Shown here: in pieces, positions 34,946-48,834 of the stretch
Position numbering within the stretch: position 1 is the first letter of the stretch
Layout: the number at the start of each line of letters is the position of its first letter
Assembly: GCA_025267735.1 (NCBI GenBank)
Contig: CM046304.1
Coordinates: forward strand, 5,270,001-5,334,000
Origin: Mactra quadrangularis
Lineage: Eukaryota; Mollusca; Bivalvia; Venerida; Mactridae
Direction of reading: 5' to 3'
Length of the DNA stretch: 64,000 bases
Notes under the pieces: model-generated
Database searches by the model: none
What the model was told of the DNA's origin: nothing
What the model saw: the letters and a program-made list of their open reading frames with translations, nothing else
Position numbers and translations under genes: made by a program

Positions 34946-36271
34946 TCTACAGACCAGGGTTCAGCAAAATTTAAATCGAGGTAAAGATCTAGAATGAAAA
35001 ATGGTTCAGGTCAATCCAATGCACAATGTTTATGTCAATATATGTATGTAAATATTTGTACAAAAGTGGGAGAGTGATAATACTGGACTAAATCAAACAT
35101 TTGATCAAATGTAAAAAATAAGTGCAAGTAAACATATCTCAGACCATACTAGTACATCAGTCACAGGGTTAACACCGCTAGACCTGAAGTGTGTTCAATT
35201 ACCTCAAACATTCCGAAACGTTCAGTAACGTTAGGGTTGGGACAACTAAACCCAAAGACAACTTAACCAGAGAAAACTCAATACTTCACTAACGGTTTGA
35301 ATTGTCCCAACTTAAGTTTTATTTATCTATGGGTTGCCTACAGGTTGAGTTGTCCCACACCCGTAACATTCGCTAACAGTCATTACTGAACACGCAGCTG
35401 TGCTGAACATTGTCCAAAGTGAACATGAATGCCGGACATGAGATATTATAGCAGGGTTTTCTAAAAGGAATAACATAATACAGGGTTTTGACACTAACAG
35501 TGTCCCCAGATTTCAAGGATCCCAAAAACTTAAGAGGAATCTGCATGATTTTAGCTAGGGATTTTGTCAGGATCCCTTTAAAATGTTATTATAACTAAAA
35601 TTTGAGCTCTATTATTTTGTTCATCACAATTTAAGACAAATGTATACCTATTTTTTTGTCTATTATTGGAGGAACCCCTTACATTTAAGAGGTATCTCTG
35701 ACTAACTGACTCATGATTCATTAGGGATCCATTGGCAGTCTTAAACACTTAAGACACTTTTACGAAGACAAGCCCCTTATCATCACAAGGCATTTTAATC
35801 ACATCACTAACAATTCTACATCACAATGCATCAGGGAAGAAGGAAATTAATGACCTTGAAACAATAACGGCTAATATAATAAAAAAACAACATGAGACTT
35901 TATCCTTCCCATACACATATAGGAAGTCAGAAACTTGAAAAAAGTTCACCAGCATCATCATTAAAGTCAACGTTATCCAGTCTGACGGAAATCAACCGAG
36001 AGATATTCTCCGGCTATTTATAGAACAAACGGGGAAATAGACTTTAACGGGGGAAATAAGACTTTGAATTCTAAAATAGGAAAGATATATCGAGCCTTAA
36101 GTCCATTAAAACTGGGAACCACTTGAAAACCTGTAAGAAAAGTTACATAACTTAATTAATTTGATGGCAAGTTACCAGAAAGATATGAGATGCAAGCCTG
36201 ATAATACTCATGTATGTAATATCCTAACAAGCTGCATTTTCATGATCATGCACAATTCTTTATTTTTATTG

Positions 36272-36567
36272 TTAGGTTTTAAACCGTAGCAACCCAGTAT
36301 AGGTCATATTACGGCAGTTAATCAACCAACTCATTGATCCTGGAATGACTATATCTTTGAATTTAGCTGATAACCAGTAACTAGGCTGCACATACTTCAG
36401 CTAGTCACTGACAACTGCCCAACATGATTTAGAATCAGTGGTAGGAGGGAGAATGGCTGAAGAAATTATTTCATGAATAAACTCCACGAACGTATCCCCC
36501 ACCTAAAATTGAACCTGCGACCCCTTGATCAGTAGACTCGGGTACTACTAACTGAGCAAGTCTGGCA
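36272..36567 (-). mobile_element. SINE-A copy, near-complete
   Basis: Tail ttttaaaccgtagcaaccc, body aactgcccaacatgatttag, and head at the right end (ccccttgatcagtagactcg, actgagcaagtctgg). Confidence 0.75.
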
Positions 36568-36774
36568 GCTTACAATTATTCTTTATACGTTAAAAGCTTT
36601 TTTATTTTGGTTGGGTTTGTATAGATTAGCAAGTATGCTCCACCCAGGAATCAAGCCTACCACCCCTTGATCAGAAGACTTATGCACTGGTGATCAATCC
36701 AGAAAAATACTCAGAAAAATGGCAGGAAGGCAGAAAAAAGGGCTGGGTGAACCAGAGGGTTGTTAAAGATATTA

Positions 36775-37015
36775 TTCAGCCCAAATAACCTAGCTTTCCT
36801 AGATCTTTTGTCCCTAACCAGTACTCACCTACACTTCCACAAGGCCAACAATTTCTCTATATACCATATCAATGAAGAAAAATTAACAGTATTGTTTAAT
36901 TTTCATGGAAGGGTTTAGCCATCGAGGGTGAGACTCTATGACTTGAACCAGCATCCCCTCAAGGGTACTAAATTCGAAACCCTGCATATAGCTTACAGCA
37001 CCATGGAGTCAGATA
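36775..37015 (-). mobile_element. SINE-C copy, tail-truncated
   Basis: Body ctaacc...agtactcacctacacttccac, then a degraded head region near 36930-37015. Confidence 0.6.
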
Positions 37016-38154
37016 GACCCTACTAATCTTAATAATGAGGCATGGATGTTTGACCCGGGTTCTCCTGTACTTTCAAGCTTTTTAGAAGGAAACTCACATA
37101 CAACATAAGGCGTAATAATGAATTTGAATGGAACATTAACCAACCAACAAACAAACGATAAACAAACAATGAAATACTCCTAAGTGAAGCATACATAATT
37201 ATACATTTAACTTTTTTTAAGCAGTATTTTGCATTCATAAACAATTAAACATTACATAATAAACAAACGACATTGAAAATTTAAAACAAGGTTAGCCATG
37301 CAGAAAACTTCATTGTTCACACACACTGCCTCGCTTACAAATTAATGTTCATGAGAGGAAAAAAGTTAATTGCAATCTCAAACAATTCAAAGCCTCATAA
37401 AAGTTTAATTATCGTTGGTGTTTCAGTCAGCAATACACAATGAAAATGCAACAATAAATAGCACGCCTGGAAACTTGATGGAAGTTTGGCGAATCAATAA
37501 TGAATACCGAATGAATATTGTTTCAGAATGAGGCTAACAAGTTACCACAAAAAGGCACGTCTGGTTGGATTTCTCAAAATGTTACCATGGTTTTTCGTAA
37601 TCCGTGCTTAAGCCAGAAACGAATAGAATTACAGATCCATTCCAGATTTCAAAGAAAATTTAAAGTTTTATTTATTATCATAAAGAAGGCTTTAATATAT
37701 TAAAAGAAATAGACTTGATTGATCATACAGGAGTTTTTTTATTAACTTTTCAAAGTCAAACAAAGCGCTTGATTTATGTATTTCAGTATATTTTACATTT
37801 TCAAACAATGAGAAGGGGCTCTTTGATGAAGTAAAATAAAGAATTGAAGTTATTTGAGCTAGAAATATAAATGAAATTTCAACGATCAATTTTTCATCAG
37901 CTAGTCTGTTTAATGTCCAACAACATAAAGTTAAAACAAAACACAAACTTCAAGGTTTTAGTTAATAACTAGAGGTAGTATCAACGAAATGTGGTTATAT
38001 AAAATCACGGGCAGAAAATATTGGACTCCAACTTTTGGCTGTAGAACTACTTTCTCAGGAAGGGAGTCCTGGACTCCTACATGTAAAATCCTAGTGAGAA
38101 CCCTGAAATCTTAGTAATTTAAGTTATAGCATAAAGCAAAAACATTAAAATCTA

Positions 38155-38290
38155 TGGATGAAAACATTAAGTATAATTTGACCTCTGAAAATTTTGATTT
38201 GACCCCAGACAATTTGATTTTGACCCCTGAAAATTTTGATTGAAGAGCCATTGAACTTTGAGTCTGAAAGTCTAGTTCAATCCCTGGATA
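38155..38290. repeat. Short tandem 'tttgacccctgaaaattttga' unit, copy 1
   Basis: Three to four units of about 20 bp are followed by gagtctgaaagtctagttcaatccctgg. The same arrangement occurs at 48945-49055, and both are preceded by ctacatgtaaaatcc...gtgagaaccctgaaatcttag. Confidence 0.7.
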
Positions 38291-38337
38291 CTTTACATTG
38301 TATATAGAGAATGTCATGGGCTTCTGCATTTTTTTAT

Positions 38338-38580
38338 ATTGAATTTAATGCCATTTCAACACAATAACAGTTGTTTTACAGAGAACAGGGCACCTAACCT
38401 AGCTTTCCTAGACCCTTGTCTATAACTAATGCTTACCTGTCCTTCCACAGGGCCTGCAACTTCTCCATAAACCTTATTTATGAAGAAATATTGAAATTAA
38501 TGTTAAATTTTCATGGAAGGGTATAACAGCCCCCAGATGGTATTGGACCCCCATCCCTTTCGGCAAACCCAACATTATCA
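38338..38580 (-). mobile_element. SINE-C copy, partial
   Basis: tttaatgccatttcaacac, cacctaacctagctttccta and catggaagggtataacagcc are recognisable. Confidence 0.6.
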
Positions 38581-38979
38581 TTCTCCCTGATAAGGCCAAT
38601 TAATTCTCGTCTCACTATACATGTAAAAAAATGATGTATCGATGTATAAATGTGATACAATTATCAAGTAAAAATATTTACAGTAGGGTAACCTAGGGTT
38701 TCACTAAAAGTCATCCAAAAACCATTAATAATAGAAAAACTTTTACTAAAATTAATTGCTTTCTCAATTATTTTCAACAACAATGAAACTTCAAAGCAGA
38801 CACAGTCTGAAAAAGCAAACAATGGGTTCAAAGCCAAACCAACTTGTCAATTGTATCCAATAATGATCATTTTTCAATTCGTTAATTTCAGTGGATCAAC
38901 ACATTTTTAACGAGCATTACCAGTCAAAAGTATGAATACAATTAAATTTTATGCAAATGTCAGTGGCACATACATTTAT

Positions 38980-39044
38980 AACTCCACTGATTTAAATAGA
39001 TCGCAAGTATAGAGGTACAGTGGTGAGTATTTAAATCAGAGGGT
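38980..39044. repeat. Short related 'gctgatttaaata' foldback
   Basis: ctccactgatttaaatag and gagtatttaaatcagagg face each other across about 30 bp; the TTAA flanks have decayed. Confidence 0.6.
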
Positions 39045-40211
39045 TCATGTATTGAACAATACTAAAGCGGAGACTGTTTGAATTAAATCATTTTTAGTCA
39101 CCATTAATTTATACAGCAGACAACACTTTAAAATTTTCATTAGTAAGCCAGGGCTTTTTTTCCTTATATAACAGGGGCCGTTTACAGGTGCCTTCCCCTT
39201 CTAAAAATCCTTTAAAATTGATCACACACTTTTTCCCAAATTAGGAGGTTATCCTTGATTTTTCATCCCCCTACCAATGAAATTTCGATAAAATTTCCCC
39301 TATCCTTCTGTATAAAATAAGGCCCCTTCCCCACTTACTGAAAAATGCCCTGTAAGCACTAGCCCAATTAATTATGTTTTTGTAGTAATAGGCAAAATTA
39401 TCAACTACCCTGACTATGTGAAATCAGTGATTTTATCTAGCCTAAATATTTTTTTGCCAACCCAGGGCCTCAGGCTAGTGGGTAAAGAAATGGCAGATTT
39501 ACCCAAGATTAATTTACGAACAAGGAAATTGCTACAAAGAATGGGAAAAATACAAACTTTTTATAGTGGGAAATGTGGCTGAATTTTGCCCCAAAATGGC
39601 CTGAAAAAAACACTGTTTACTGCACTCAGGCTCACAGTAACCATTATATATTCATTATTTTGTTTTTTCTTTATCAATGTTTTAAGCCATTAACTGTACT
39701 CAAAGTAACCACAGACGAAATGAATACCTATTTTTAGTAACATGAAACTAATCTCCACTCAATACTCTACAATAAAAGTCTGCCAACCTTGACCCTAGGT
39801 CAGACGGGGTGAATCAACAAGTTCAAAAATACATTATGCTTGTACGGACTGATAATATGAGGTAAACAAACAAGTCAGGTTACTAAACAGTGATCTTATG
39901 ACCTTCTGGTTTTACAGTACATTGCATAAAATTACACCAATGTAGACAGTGGTATTTCAACCAAACATTTAAAACTTTTTACAACAAATTTATGCTAATG
40001 GGTGGGCCATAAAATTTGTCTTCACCCTTCATCTCTTTACAATAGACAATGTGCCAAAAATGTGTTCTTTTTTTCTGGAGACAGGGGGGGGGGGGTTTAA
40101 CGCCAACACTGTATATGTTAAATCAGGTCAATCAACCTACTTGCCGTTCAATAAAAGGCAAAATCTGGATGACCAGTAACTAAGCACATACTTCCCTTAA
40201 CCCTTTACTGG

Positions 40212-40345
40212 TCAATCCCGTATTTTTACGTGGACTGCCTCAACCGCTCAATCCCGTATTTTTACGTGTACTGCCTGGACCGCTCAATCCCGCATTTTTA
40301 CGTGTACTGCCTGGACCGCTCAATCCCGCATTTTTACGTGTCTGA
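40212..40345. repeat. 36-bp subterminal tandem repeat of the piggyBac-like element
   Basis: Units start at 40212, 40248, 40284 and 40320 (the last partial). Each contains tcaatcccg(t/c)atttttacgtg and actgcctggaccg. The position just inside the left end suggests reiterated transposase-binding sites (inference). Confidence 0.85.
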
Positions 40346-41001
40346 TATTCAATACGCTATAAAACTTATTATTTCCAATAAAACGTTTTTGTTTTTTTTC
40401 ATTTTGGTTGAATGAACCTTTTATAGATAATATCCTTCAAAAAAATATATGTTTTAATTAATATTTATCGAGTAATTACAGTTTAAAAACAACAAGTACA
40501 ACTCGCGAGCGCGCCCGGTAATCATCGGCTTTTTTTAACTGTAATATATTTGTTCGTGTCTCATTTTCAATGCGCTATAACGCTATTAATCCGATAAAAT
40601 GTTTATTTATTTTTTCAGTTTGGTTGAATTAATCTTTAAATGATAATGTACTTAAAAAAATATGTTTTAATTAATATTTATCGAGCAATTACAGTTTAAA
40701 AACGTTTTAATTAATATTTATCGAGCAATTACAGTTTAAAAACAACAAGTACAACTCGCGAGCGCCCGGTAATTATCGGCTTTTTTCAACTGTAATATAT
40801 TTGTATGTGTCTCATTTTCAATGCGCTATAACGCTATTATTTCCGATAAAACGTTTATTTTTTTCATTTTCTTTTATTGACAAAATACTTAAAAAAAACT
40901 ATGTTTAAATTGATATTTATCGAGTAATTACATTTTAAAAACAACAAGTACAACTCGCGAGCGCGCGCGGTAATTATCGGCTTTTTTCAACTGTAATATA
41001 T
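40346..41001. repeat. Three tandem 200-250 bp repeats inside the piggyBac-like element
   Basis: Each unit has an AT-rich part (cgctataa...cgataaaacg; atatttatcgag.aattacag) and then acaactcgcgagcgc and taattatcggctttttt.aactgtaatatat. The latter block recurs near 40525, 40776 and 40976. The middle unit also carries an extra local duplication of about 40 bp (40662-40742). The CpG-rich gcgcg cores contrast with the AT-rich remainder. Confidence 0.85.
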
Positions 41002-41259
41002 GTGCAGAAAAGCCGAGAATTATTAGACAAGTATAGTATTTCTAGTTTCACTGTTTGTATTATTTTATTTAATTGTAAATTATTATTTAAACGTGTGATA
41101 AAAAAATTATTTGGCCATGAATTATCTGAAAGGGACAAGATTATACACGCTGGGCGTATTTACAACAAAACAAAACAGCGGGTGTTATCAACTTTTCACA
41201 CTCAATTAGCGACAATTAAGAGATTAAATTTAAAAGACTCAATACTTGTTTCTAATTAA
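41002..41259 (+). CDS. Short ORF of unknown function within the piggyBac-like element
   Basis: An 85-codon ORF (possible N-terminus at the first codon, GTG/ATG uncertain) with a hydrophobic N-terminal third and a basic C-terminal half containing KLFGHELSERDKIIHAGRIY. I do not recognise it. It has no DDE triad and no piggyBac Cys-rich C-terminus. It could be a remnant of captured or transposase sequence, or chance. Confidence 0.25.
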   Translation: MQKSRELLDKYSISSFTVCIILFNCKLLFKRVIKKLFGHELSERDKIIHAGRIYNKTKQRVLSTFHTQLATIKRLNLKDSILVSN

Positions 41260-42522
41260 TCAAAGGCACAATCAGTCCCCTAAGTTTTATGATGTGCAAT
41301 AAAAATGTCAAACATACAGCACATGACTTGACCCCCAGACGATTTGTAATCAGCATCGGTATATTGCCGACAAGAAATGATCCTTTGATCAAGACGACAA
41401 TACGCATTGTAAGCATTGCATTTCAATGACGGGATTAATATTTATAAATATCTGTAGACACGTGTTTAAAACAAGACAAAGAAGCTTGGATTAAACAAAG
41501 AAATTACCGAAACATCGGCGATGTTAGCTAAAAAAATTGTTGATTTTTTGAATATGTGACAAAAAATATTTTAATGCATTTTATACATCTCATATTTTTA
41601 ATATTTTTTGTACTAAGTCTTAAATAGTTACATTGTTAAAAAGGAAATTTAAAGACCAACATTTTTTACTTTTACACTATAATGATTAGATTAAAGATTA
41701 AACCAGTAATTGACTTAAAACTAACAGAGGTGTTAAATAACGAATGTGAAGTTAAACCTTTATCTGCTGAGTGTACAAGTTTAACAATGTTAGTGTATGC
41801 ACAGTGTTAGGTTTATCTCTATACACTATCTGTCCAGTATCAGATAAAGCGGATGGCTACAACCAGTAAAGGGTTAATGACCGACAACTGCCCTACATTT
41901 TTTAGAATTAGAGGCAGGTGGGAGAAAGACCAAGAAATGACCATGTAGAAATTAATTCATGACCAAGCTCCACAAAAGTAGTCCAATGAGTTGGTTGTCT
42001 GACTGCCAGAATATGACCTTGACAATGTGTTGCTATGGCATTAAAACCAACCAATCAGAACAAAAAATAAAACAAACCCCACTGAATTCAAAAACCATTA
42101 GAAAACTCTAGCTCACAGACACCTTGAGATCAAAGCACCATATAGTCAACAATAAAAATATATTTTTAACACCAATTCTAGGCTTGGCAAGAAGTCACAT
42201 GATGGTGTGATTTTAACAACTCGGCAACTGCACCCACATTTTTATTTGTAAGAAAACATGACTTGTATCTGAGATTCACACCAAACACAAGCAAGGTTTG
42301 TCAACCTCCATGTCTATGATGTGCCATACAGCTAAAGAGACAACAACAAAAAAGAGGAGTGCTGAAAAACTTATAAATGGAGACGCAATTTGGTGCGATA
42401 TTATTTTGACACATTTGTCTTTTAGTTTTACAAAGTGATGGATAATGACTGAAAATTATAGATAATGTTCACACCTTGTATGGCCACACAGGTTGTATTA
42501 AACTACTTATCATACCATATAC

Positions 42523-42663
42523 ATGGGTGGAAGTTGAAAGTTTTGATAATACTGAAAACCAACTTTCAAAATACTGAAATACTGAAGTTTCATTTAAATT
42601 ACATAGAGAAATCTATTCCCTAAATACTGAAATCAGTATTAATACTGAAAACTTTCACCCATG
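42523..42663. mobile_element. Foldback element 'catgggtgaaagtt', copy 2
   Basis: catgggtggaagttgaaag to gaaaactttcacccatg, with the same 'atactgaaa' interior as copy 1. Confidence 0.75.
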
Positions 42664-43329
42664 CAAATAGTTTCCATTAAAAGACCCTCTCCTTATAAAG
42701 GCCCTTATAATATACAGAGCTCCAGATTACAGCCAATACCAATTCCAAAATATTTGGATTTCAGCGAACTGTTGTTTTAAATAAGTGTTAACTAACTCAA
42801 CTATAAATTTGTAAAAATTCATCCCTAAATCATCAGTAAATGTGTGTAATGAAACTGGCTATGTTTACATACGCTATGTTTACATGGACAACCTGTAGCA
42901 AGTTGTCAAACAAGGCAACTTATTCTAAAATTATTGTCCAGTCCTGCCCTACCCTTATATCCCACCCCTATTTTTTGGAAAAAAGGAACTAACCTAAAAC
43001 AGTTGTTGCATTTCATAATGATATTTGACAGCTGTGTGATCAGTTGTGAGTTAATTGACTAAACTGAATCTAATGGAAGAGATTTCACCAGTCCATTTTT
43101 GTAATCTTATAAATGTCCCTATTTTGGAAAATGTACCACCCCTGGGGTATTCAATATATGGTATAATATACACATGTACATGACAGTCTACGATTCAAAA
43201 TAATCAAACAAACAAGGTCACATAAAAAAGATTGATAATTAGTTAATTTAGTTAATTTTTATTTATAAAAATAACTTAGTTAATGTCTGAAATTTTCTTG
43301 AGAACTAGTCTGATTCAATATATTTTATA

Positions 43330-43440
43330 ATTTTGAGCAAAATTATCACTAGCCCAACTATAATATATATGAAATGAGTAGTATTCACTAGTTCTGAACT
43401 TCAGGCTAGTGGGTTAAGGTGAAGAGTCTCCTCAAGTCAA
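43330..43440. repeat. Dispersed 'ctagccc...gggctagtg' repeat
   Basis: cactagcccaac and caggctagtgggttaag recur around 39360-39490, 44565-44650, 47205-47400 and 50985-51135. These look like copies of one moderately diverged interspersed repeat. Confidence 0.5.
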
Positions 43441-44765
43441 TGCATTTTGTACTCAGATAATTTTAATGTTGATTAATCTGCAGAGCTGGACATAAAAGAT
43501 TGTCCAATTGCCCCTAATTGAGCCCTGATATGGGAACTTTTCTGTACAAGACCTGCCTTCCACTAGTACTAGTAGTGCCCCCAGTTGCCCCTCACTTGCC
43601 CTTATCTTGATGAAGTGACAATGGAATACTTCTAATCTGGCTAGTATGAACTAGAACACTAGTCTACCTTTTAGTTTTATTCCGAATTTCAACCAATATT
43701 GACTCTAGAACAAATACTTTAATACCTTTATATAGAATGTTAAATTTACATGACGTCTGTTCATTTATGAAGTATTGTGTACAAGACACTTGACTAATAT
43801 TTGACCTCGGGTGTTTATTTACATTTCTTTTTACTTTCTGAAATAATTCGAAATTTACTACTTAATACGTACAAATTTAATTAATTTCTGTTGGTATACA
43901 ATATACCATATGTACAATAATGTATATATATTCAATACAATACCTCTCTATGCAGATGTCAGCAGGGCTACCTGATGTATTGGCCCATCTATGGCCTTTT
44001 GCTATTCATAATGATTTTTACCAATGAGCCATAAATTAAGTCTTTCTTATATGAAATGCTTGTTTACTTAGAACGAATTTTTTCTTTTATATAACCACAG
44101 AAAACAGTAAACAAGTGTTTAGTTATGAGTTAATTGGCATTCAAGGTAGTATGAGTTGCACATACAGTTAGAATATGTATTAAAAACGAAAAATATAACA
44201 GTCAGGCTCATACAAATTTTTTTCAGTCTTTGGGGAAGGGGCCTGGGGCCTTTTTTATATAGAACACTTGGGAAATGTTTATCACAATGTCATAGACAGG
44301 GGAACAAAAAATCAAAGGTAAGCTGCAAATTTGGGGAAAACTGCAAGATTTTAAGGAAATTTCAAGAGAGGAAGGCGTAGTAGTAAGAATTACTTGTATG
44401 AATTGGGCTAGTGCAAGGCAAAACAAAATTAATTGGGCTAGTGCAAGGCTAAGTACTGACATATCTTTAAGTGTATTTCTCTACCTTCAATATTGCTAAC
44501 ATGAACTTGCATCAAAGTTTTGTATCTAGGGACGGTAACCACCAGTCTTTTCTGCAACAGTTAACACACTAGCCTTAGTTCTGGGCTAGTGAAAATTTTA
44601 TTGGGATAGTCAAAATTTCTAAATTCATATGGGGTAGTTGTTCATATGGTGAATCAATACCTAATGCAATAAAACAGTTTCAAAAATTTAAGGTGAAGAT
44701 TGAGCGGCAGCCACTTGCGGCAGAATTCCATAAATCAGCATGTCCACAAAAAAATGTAACTAGTG

Positions 44766-45037
44766 ATACACCCGCAGAGAGAAATATGACTATCATAATG
44801 TAACTTTCATTTAACGAAATCTAAAAATATGCGACAAACAGGAAGTAGATGAGCAAGGAGCATGAAATCACTTTACACCACATGGGACTATGGGATGAAG
44901 CAATATGCAAAGTATTAGGCTGCTGCATGTTATAGTTGCTGAGAAAACTGCGACGGAAATTTTGTAATGCACGCACCCACGCACGCAGGGACAAGGGTAA
45001 AACAGTATACCCCCCTCTTCTTCGAAGCGGGGGTATA
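44766..45037. mobile_element. MITE, 'tacccccgc' family, copy 2
   Basis: Same interior and right terminal hairpin as copy 1, with about 45 extra bases near the left end. Its right end lies about 25 bp from the splice donor of HIPK coding exon 1. Confidence 0.8.
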
Positions 45038-45061
45038 ATAAATACAAGACTCAGTCACTCA

Positions 45062-46108
<1,047 letters not shown>

Positions 46109-48117
46109 CTAGACTCAGGTATATTGATAAAACACTCCAGTAATACAATACAATACAATACAAACCAAAGTAACTTTGTCCTCGAGTTGAGTGGTGTTTA
46201 AACAAGGTTAGGGAATACCAAATTGATTCTTAGTTAAAGTAAAAACTTTCAAGCTTATAAAATGTAAACGACTCAGATAGCAAAATAACACAGAAGTTTG
46301 TTTAGAAACCAGTGCTCAGAACAATGGTCAAATGTTATGTAAAGGCTTATTTGGTAGATCAACCATTTTTAGCAATAATACTTAATTCAAGTCATATTTT
46401 CATCCATATTGCAATAATAAGGGCCCATTTCATATTGAACACTAACTAAGGCATAGATTTATATGACTTAATTCAGGTTCAACTCCTAAGCCTAATGAAT
46501 ATTTTTAGAAACCTATCATTCTATAAACATATAAACATAAAAAATATATGTTTTCCTCAGAAAGAAATAAGTTGTTTGCCGACCCAAGTGGAATCCTTCA
46601 TAAAATAATGCACACACAAAAAAACAAGTGTTTTTACAAAAGTAAAACAAAGTTAACGAAATTCATGGAGCCTACCCTACCAAACTTGATTCAGATAGTT
46701 GCTCTAAACACAAGAATTTTTCTTGGCCTAAGATATATCTTCACCAAGCTGTCAGCTATGACAGACAGTGATGGATATAACACATTATATATTGTATACA
46801 TATATACATGATCTATATAATAATAATGATTGAACTTCACCAGGTCAGAAATTCAACATGAAGGCTGTCTCTGTATCCATATATCATTCATTCAACATAC
46901 AGTCTCTTGTGATAACATTCATCCAATGCATACAGCCATTTAACTTTTTCAGCCCAAAACAATTCCACAGTGAACCTGTCTTCAAGACTGGACAATAGCA
47001 TTTAAAGAAGGTTGCCCAGTGGGACGACCAACTATTAATTTAACTAGCCCAGTCCGAACAAAATTGTATTTACTATTTAACTTTGAGTTTAGGGTTTAAT
47101 ACAACCAGAATATCATTCTGGTAGCCGGATTAAATAATTTGAGTCAAAAACTTGTGGCCTGAACACCAAATAAGTATTCACAGGCAATCAAACCAAGCCT
47201 TGCTCTTCAAACACTAGCCCAATGCCCGGACTAATGAAAATTGAGTCAGGCTAGAGCAAATTACAAATCTGTATATCATATATTCAGGCAAGTTGATAGT
47301 TTTGCCTTGTACTATAAAATATAATTAATCACACAATTGCTCGAGAAAATTTAAGGTGATGACAGTCTTCACCTTAACACACTAGCCCGAAGCCCGTGAT
47401 GGTGAAAACTGATGGGGGAGGCCAGAAAAAACTACTTTTTTTACATAGTCAAGCAAATTGAATTGTTTGCCCTTTGCTTAAAAACGTGATAAATCAGGCT
47501 AGTGCTCAAGGAAATTTTCGGCAATGACGTGATGACTGTATTAATTGCTAATATCTGCCAGCAAAATATAAAATAGCAAAACTCAGTCCTAAAGATTGGT
47601 AGCAGAATATCATAATGAGTTAATTCTATGTGATTCACCATGAGTCAGAACAGATGAATCAAATCATCCTTCACATGATTGGACAAGAATAACTGGACAG
47701 CAAATTTGCTCTTAAAACAAATGTGATGTTTCTCCCTTAGGCTAGTAATGACTGTCTCATAACTTGTGAACTATCTTCACTCATAAATCAAATTTTTGGA
47801 TATATTAATTCAAATATAAGACAACTTTACATTTGCTTGAAACAGAGTCAAGGGTTCAGTCACTATATGAAAGTAAAGATGCGTTCCTTTAAGCAGAGAC
47901 ACCTTAATTTATAGTCCCAAATCATTAGCGACTATTCTAAAGCAGAATAGAAGGGCATCGCACCCTTACCTTTTCTCTCCTTGCCCCCTTGCTTGCTCCT
48001 AATGAGGCAGAAATAGTTACAATAAAACTTAAACACCCTAATAAGCCCCTGTCCCTTCTAAATCCTTCTTGTCCTTTTTTAGTTACAGAAATAAATAATT
48101 AAATTTAATTAAACACA

Positions 48118-48395
48118 GGGTTTACCACCATGTCAACACATTTTGGTTATTTTACATCGTCAAGCGCAACTAACCTAGCTTTCCTGGACTCTTGTATATA
48201 ACCAGTACTCACCTACCCTTCCACAAGGCCAAAAACTTTTTCATATAACTTATAAATGGAGGAAATTTGACATGATGGTCAAATTTTCACGGAAGGGTAT
48301 TACTTACTGGCTGGGATTCAATCCTGTACCCCCATTGAGACACTAGATTCAAAATCCCGGAGTGCTACTAACTGCGTTACCTTCCCGGGTTCTAA
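48118..48395 (-). mobile_element. SINE-C copy, near-complete
   Basis: Tail gggtttaccaccatgtcaac, intact body, and head gtgctactaactgcgttacc at the right end. Confidence 0.7.
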
Positions 48396-48429
48396 ATAGT
48401 AACTAAAGGACAACATGCTGCAATGTAAA

Positions 48430-48540
48430 CACATCTCAAGTCCAGAGATTTAGCCTTTATAGGAACAGTGAGTAAGTTGACCGACTGCAATAATATGACA
48501 TAAACAATGTGTTACTAACTTGCAACAATGTGCAACCCAA
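48430..48540 (+). repeat. SINE-A tail fragment
   Basis: tccagagatttagcctttataggaacagtgagtaagttgaccgactgc matches the SINE-A tail region. Confidence 0.5.
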
Positions 48541-48834
48541 AAAAAACACGAAAGAAAAAATCCATAAATGACCTTGAATGTTATCAGTGAGATTCTAAGG
48601 AAATTTTCAGTGAGATTCGAAAGAAAGGTTTCAGACTGATTTACTAAAAGTCAGTTACAGCCATCAGGGCTTGAATTAGACCCAAGACCTCGGGTTTTGA
48701 CGCACAGAAATTCCAAAATACCCCTTTTTGACCCTCAATTAAAATCGTCGGTGCGTCAATTTGACCCGCATATATTTTGCCTTCAAGAGTCATAGTTGAA
48801 TCAAGATCTCGGATTGACAACAAGTGGAGCATGG

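Larger units (their letters stand above)
34150..40090. other. HIPK intron 1, middle part
   Basis: Apart from listed SINE fragments and dispersed repeats, no gene is visible. 37020-38100 and 38600-39150 show nothing recognisable. Confidence 0.5.
40201..41873. mobile_element. piggyBac-like non-autonomous element (TTAA target duplication)
   Basis: This 1,673 bp insertion has perfect 12 bp terminal inverted repeats, ccctttactggt (40201-40212) and its complement (41862-41873). It is flanked on both sides by TTAA (40197-40200 and 41874-41877). TTAA duplication with CCC...GGG ends is the piggyBac signature. It interrupts a SINE-A copy whose halves rejoin cleanly if one TTAA is kept. No transposase is recognisable. 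The interior holds a 36-bp terminal tandem array, three copies of a 200-250 bp repeat and one short ORF. Confidence 0.88.
40096..42000 (-). mobile_element. SINE-A copy split by the piggyBac-like insertion
   Basis: The left piece is 40096-40196 (poly-G then tttaacgcc...catacttccc). The right piece is 41878-42000 (tgaccgacaactgcccta...). The join matches other SINE-A copies (catacttc...tgactgacaactgccctac). A further piece of SINE-A tail in the opposite sense follows at about 42003-42045. Confidence 0.8.
42050..44765. other. HIPK intron 1, part next to coding exon 1
   Basis: It holds a foldback copy (42523-42663) and two dispersed-repeat copies (43330-43440, 44220-44650). The rest is unremarkable AT-rich DNA. 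Confidence 0.5.

Noticed and set aside
40230..40415. ORF with repeated DRSIPHFYVYCL
   Set aside because: It is a translation of the 36-bp tandem repeat; no gene context.
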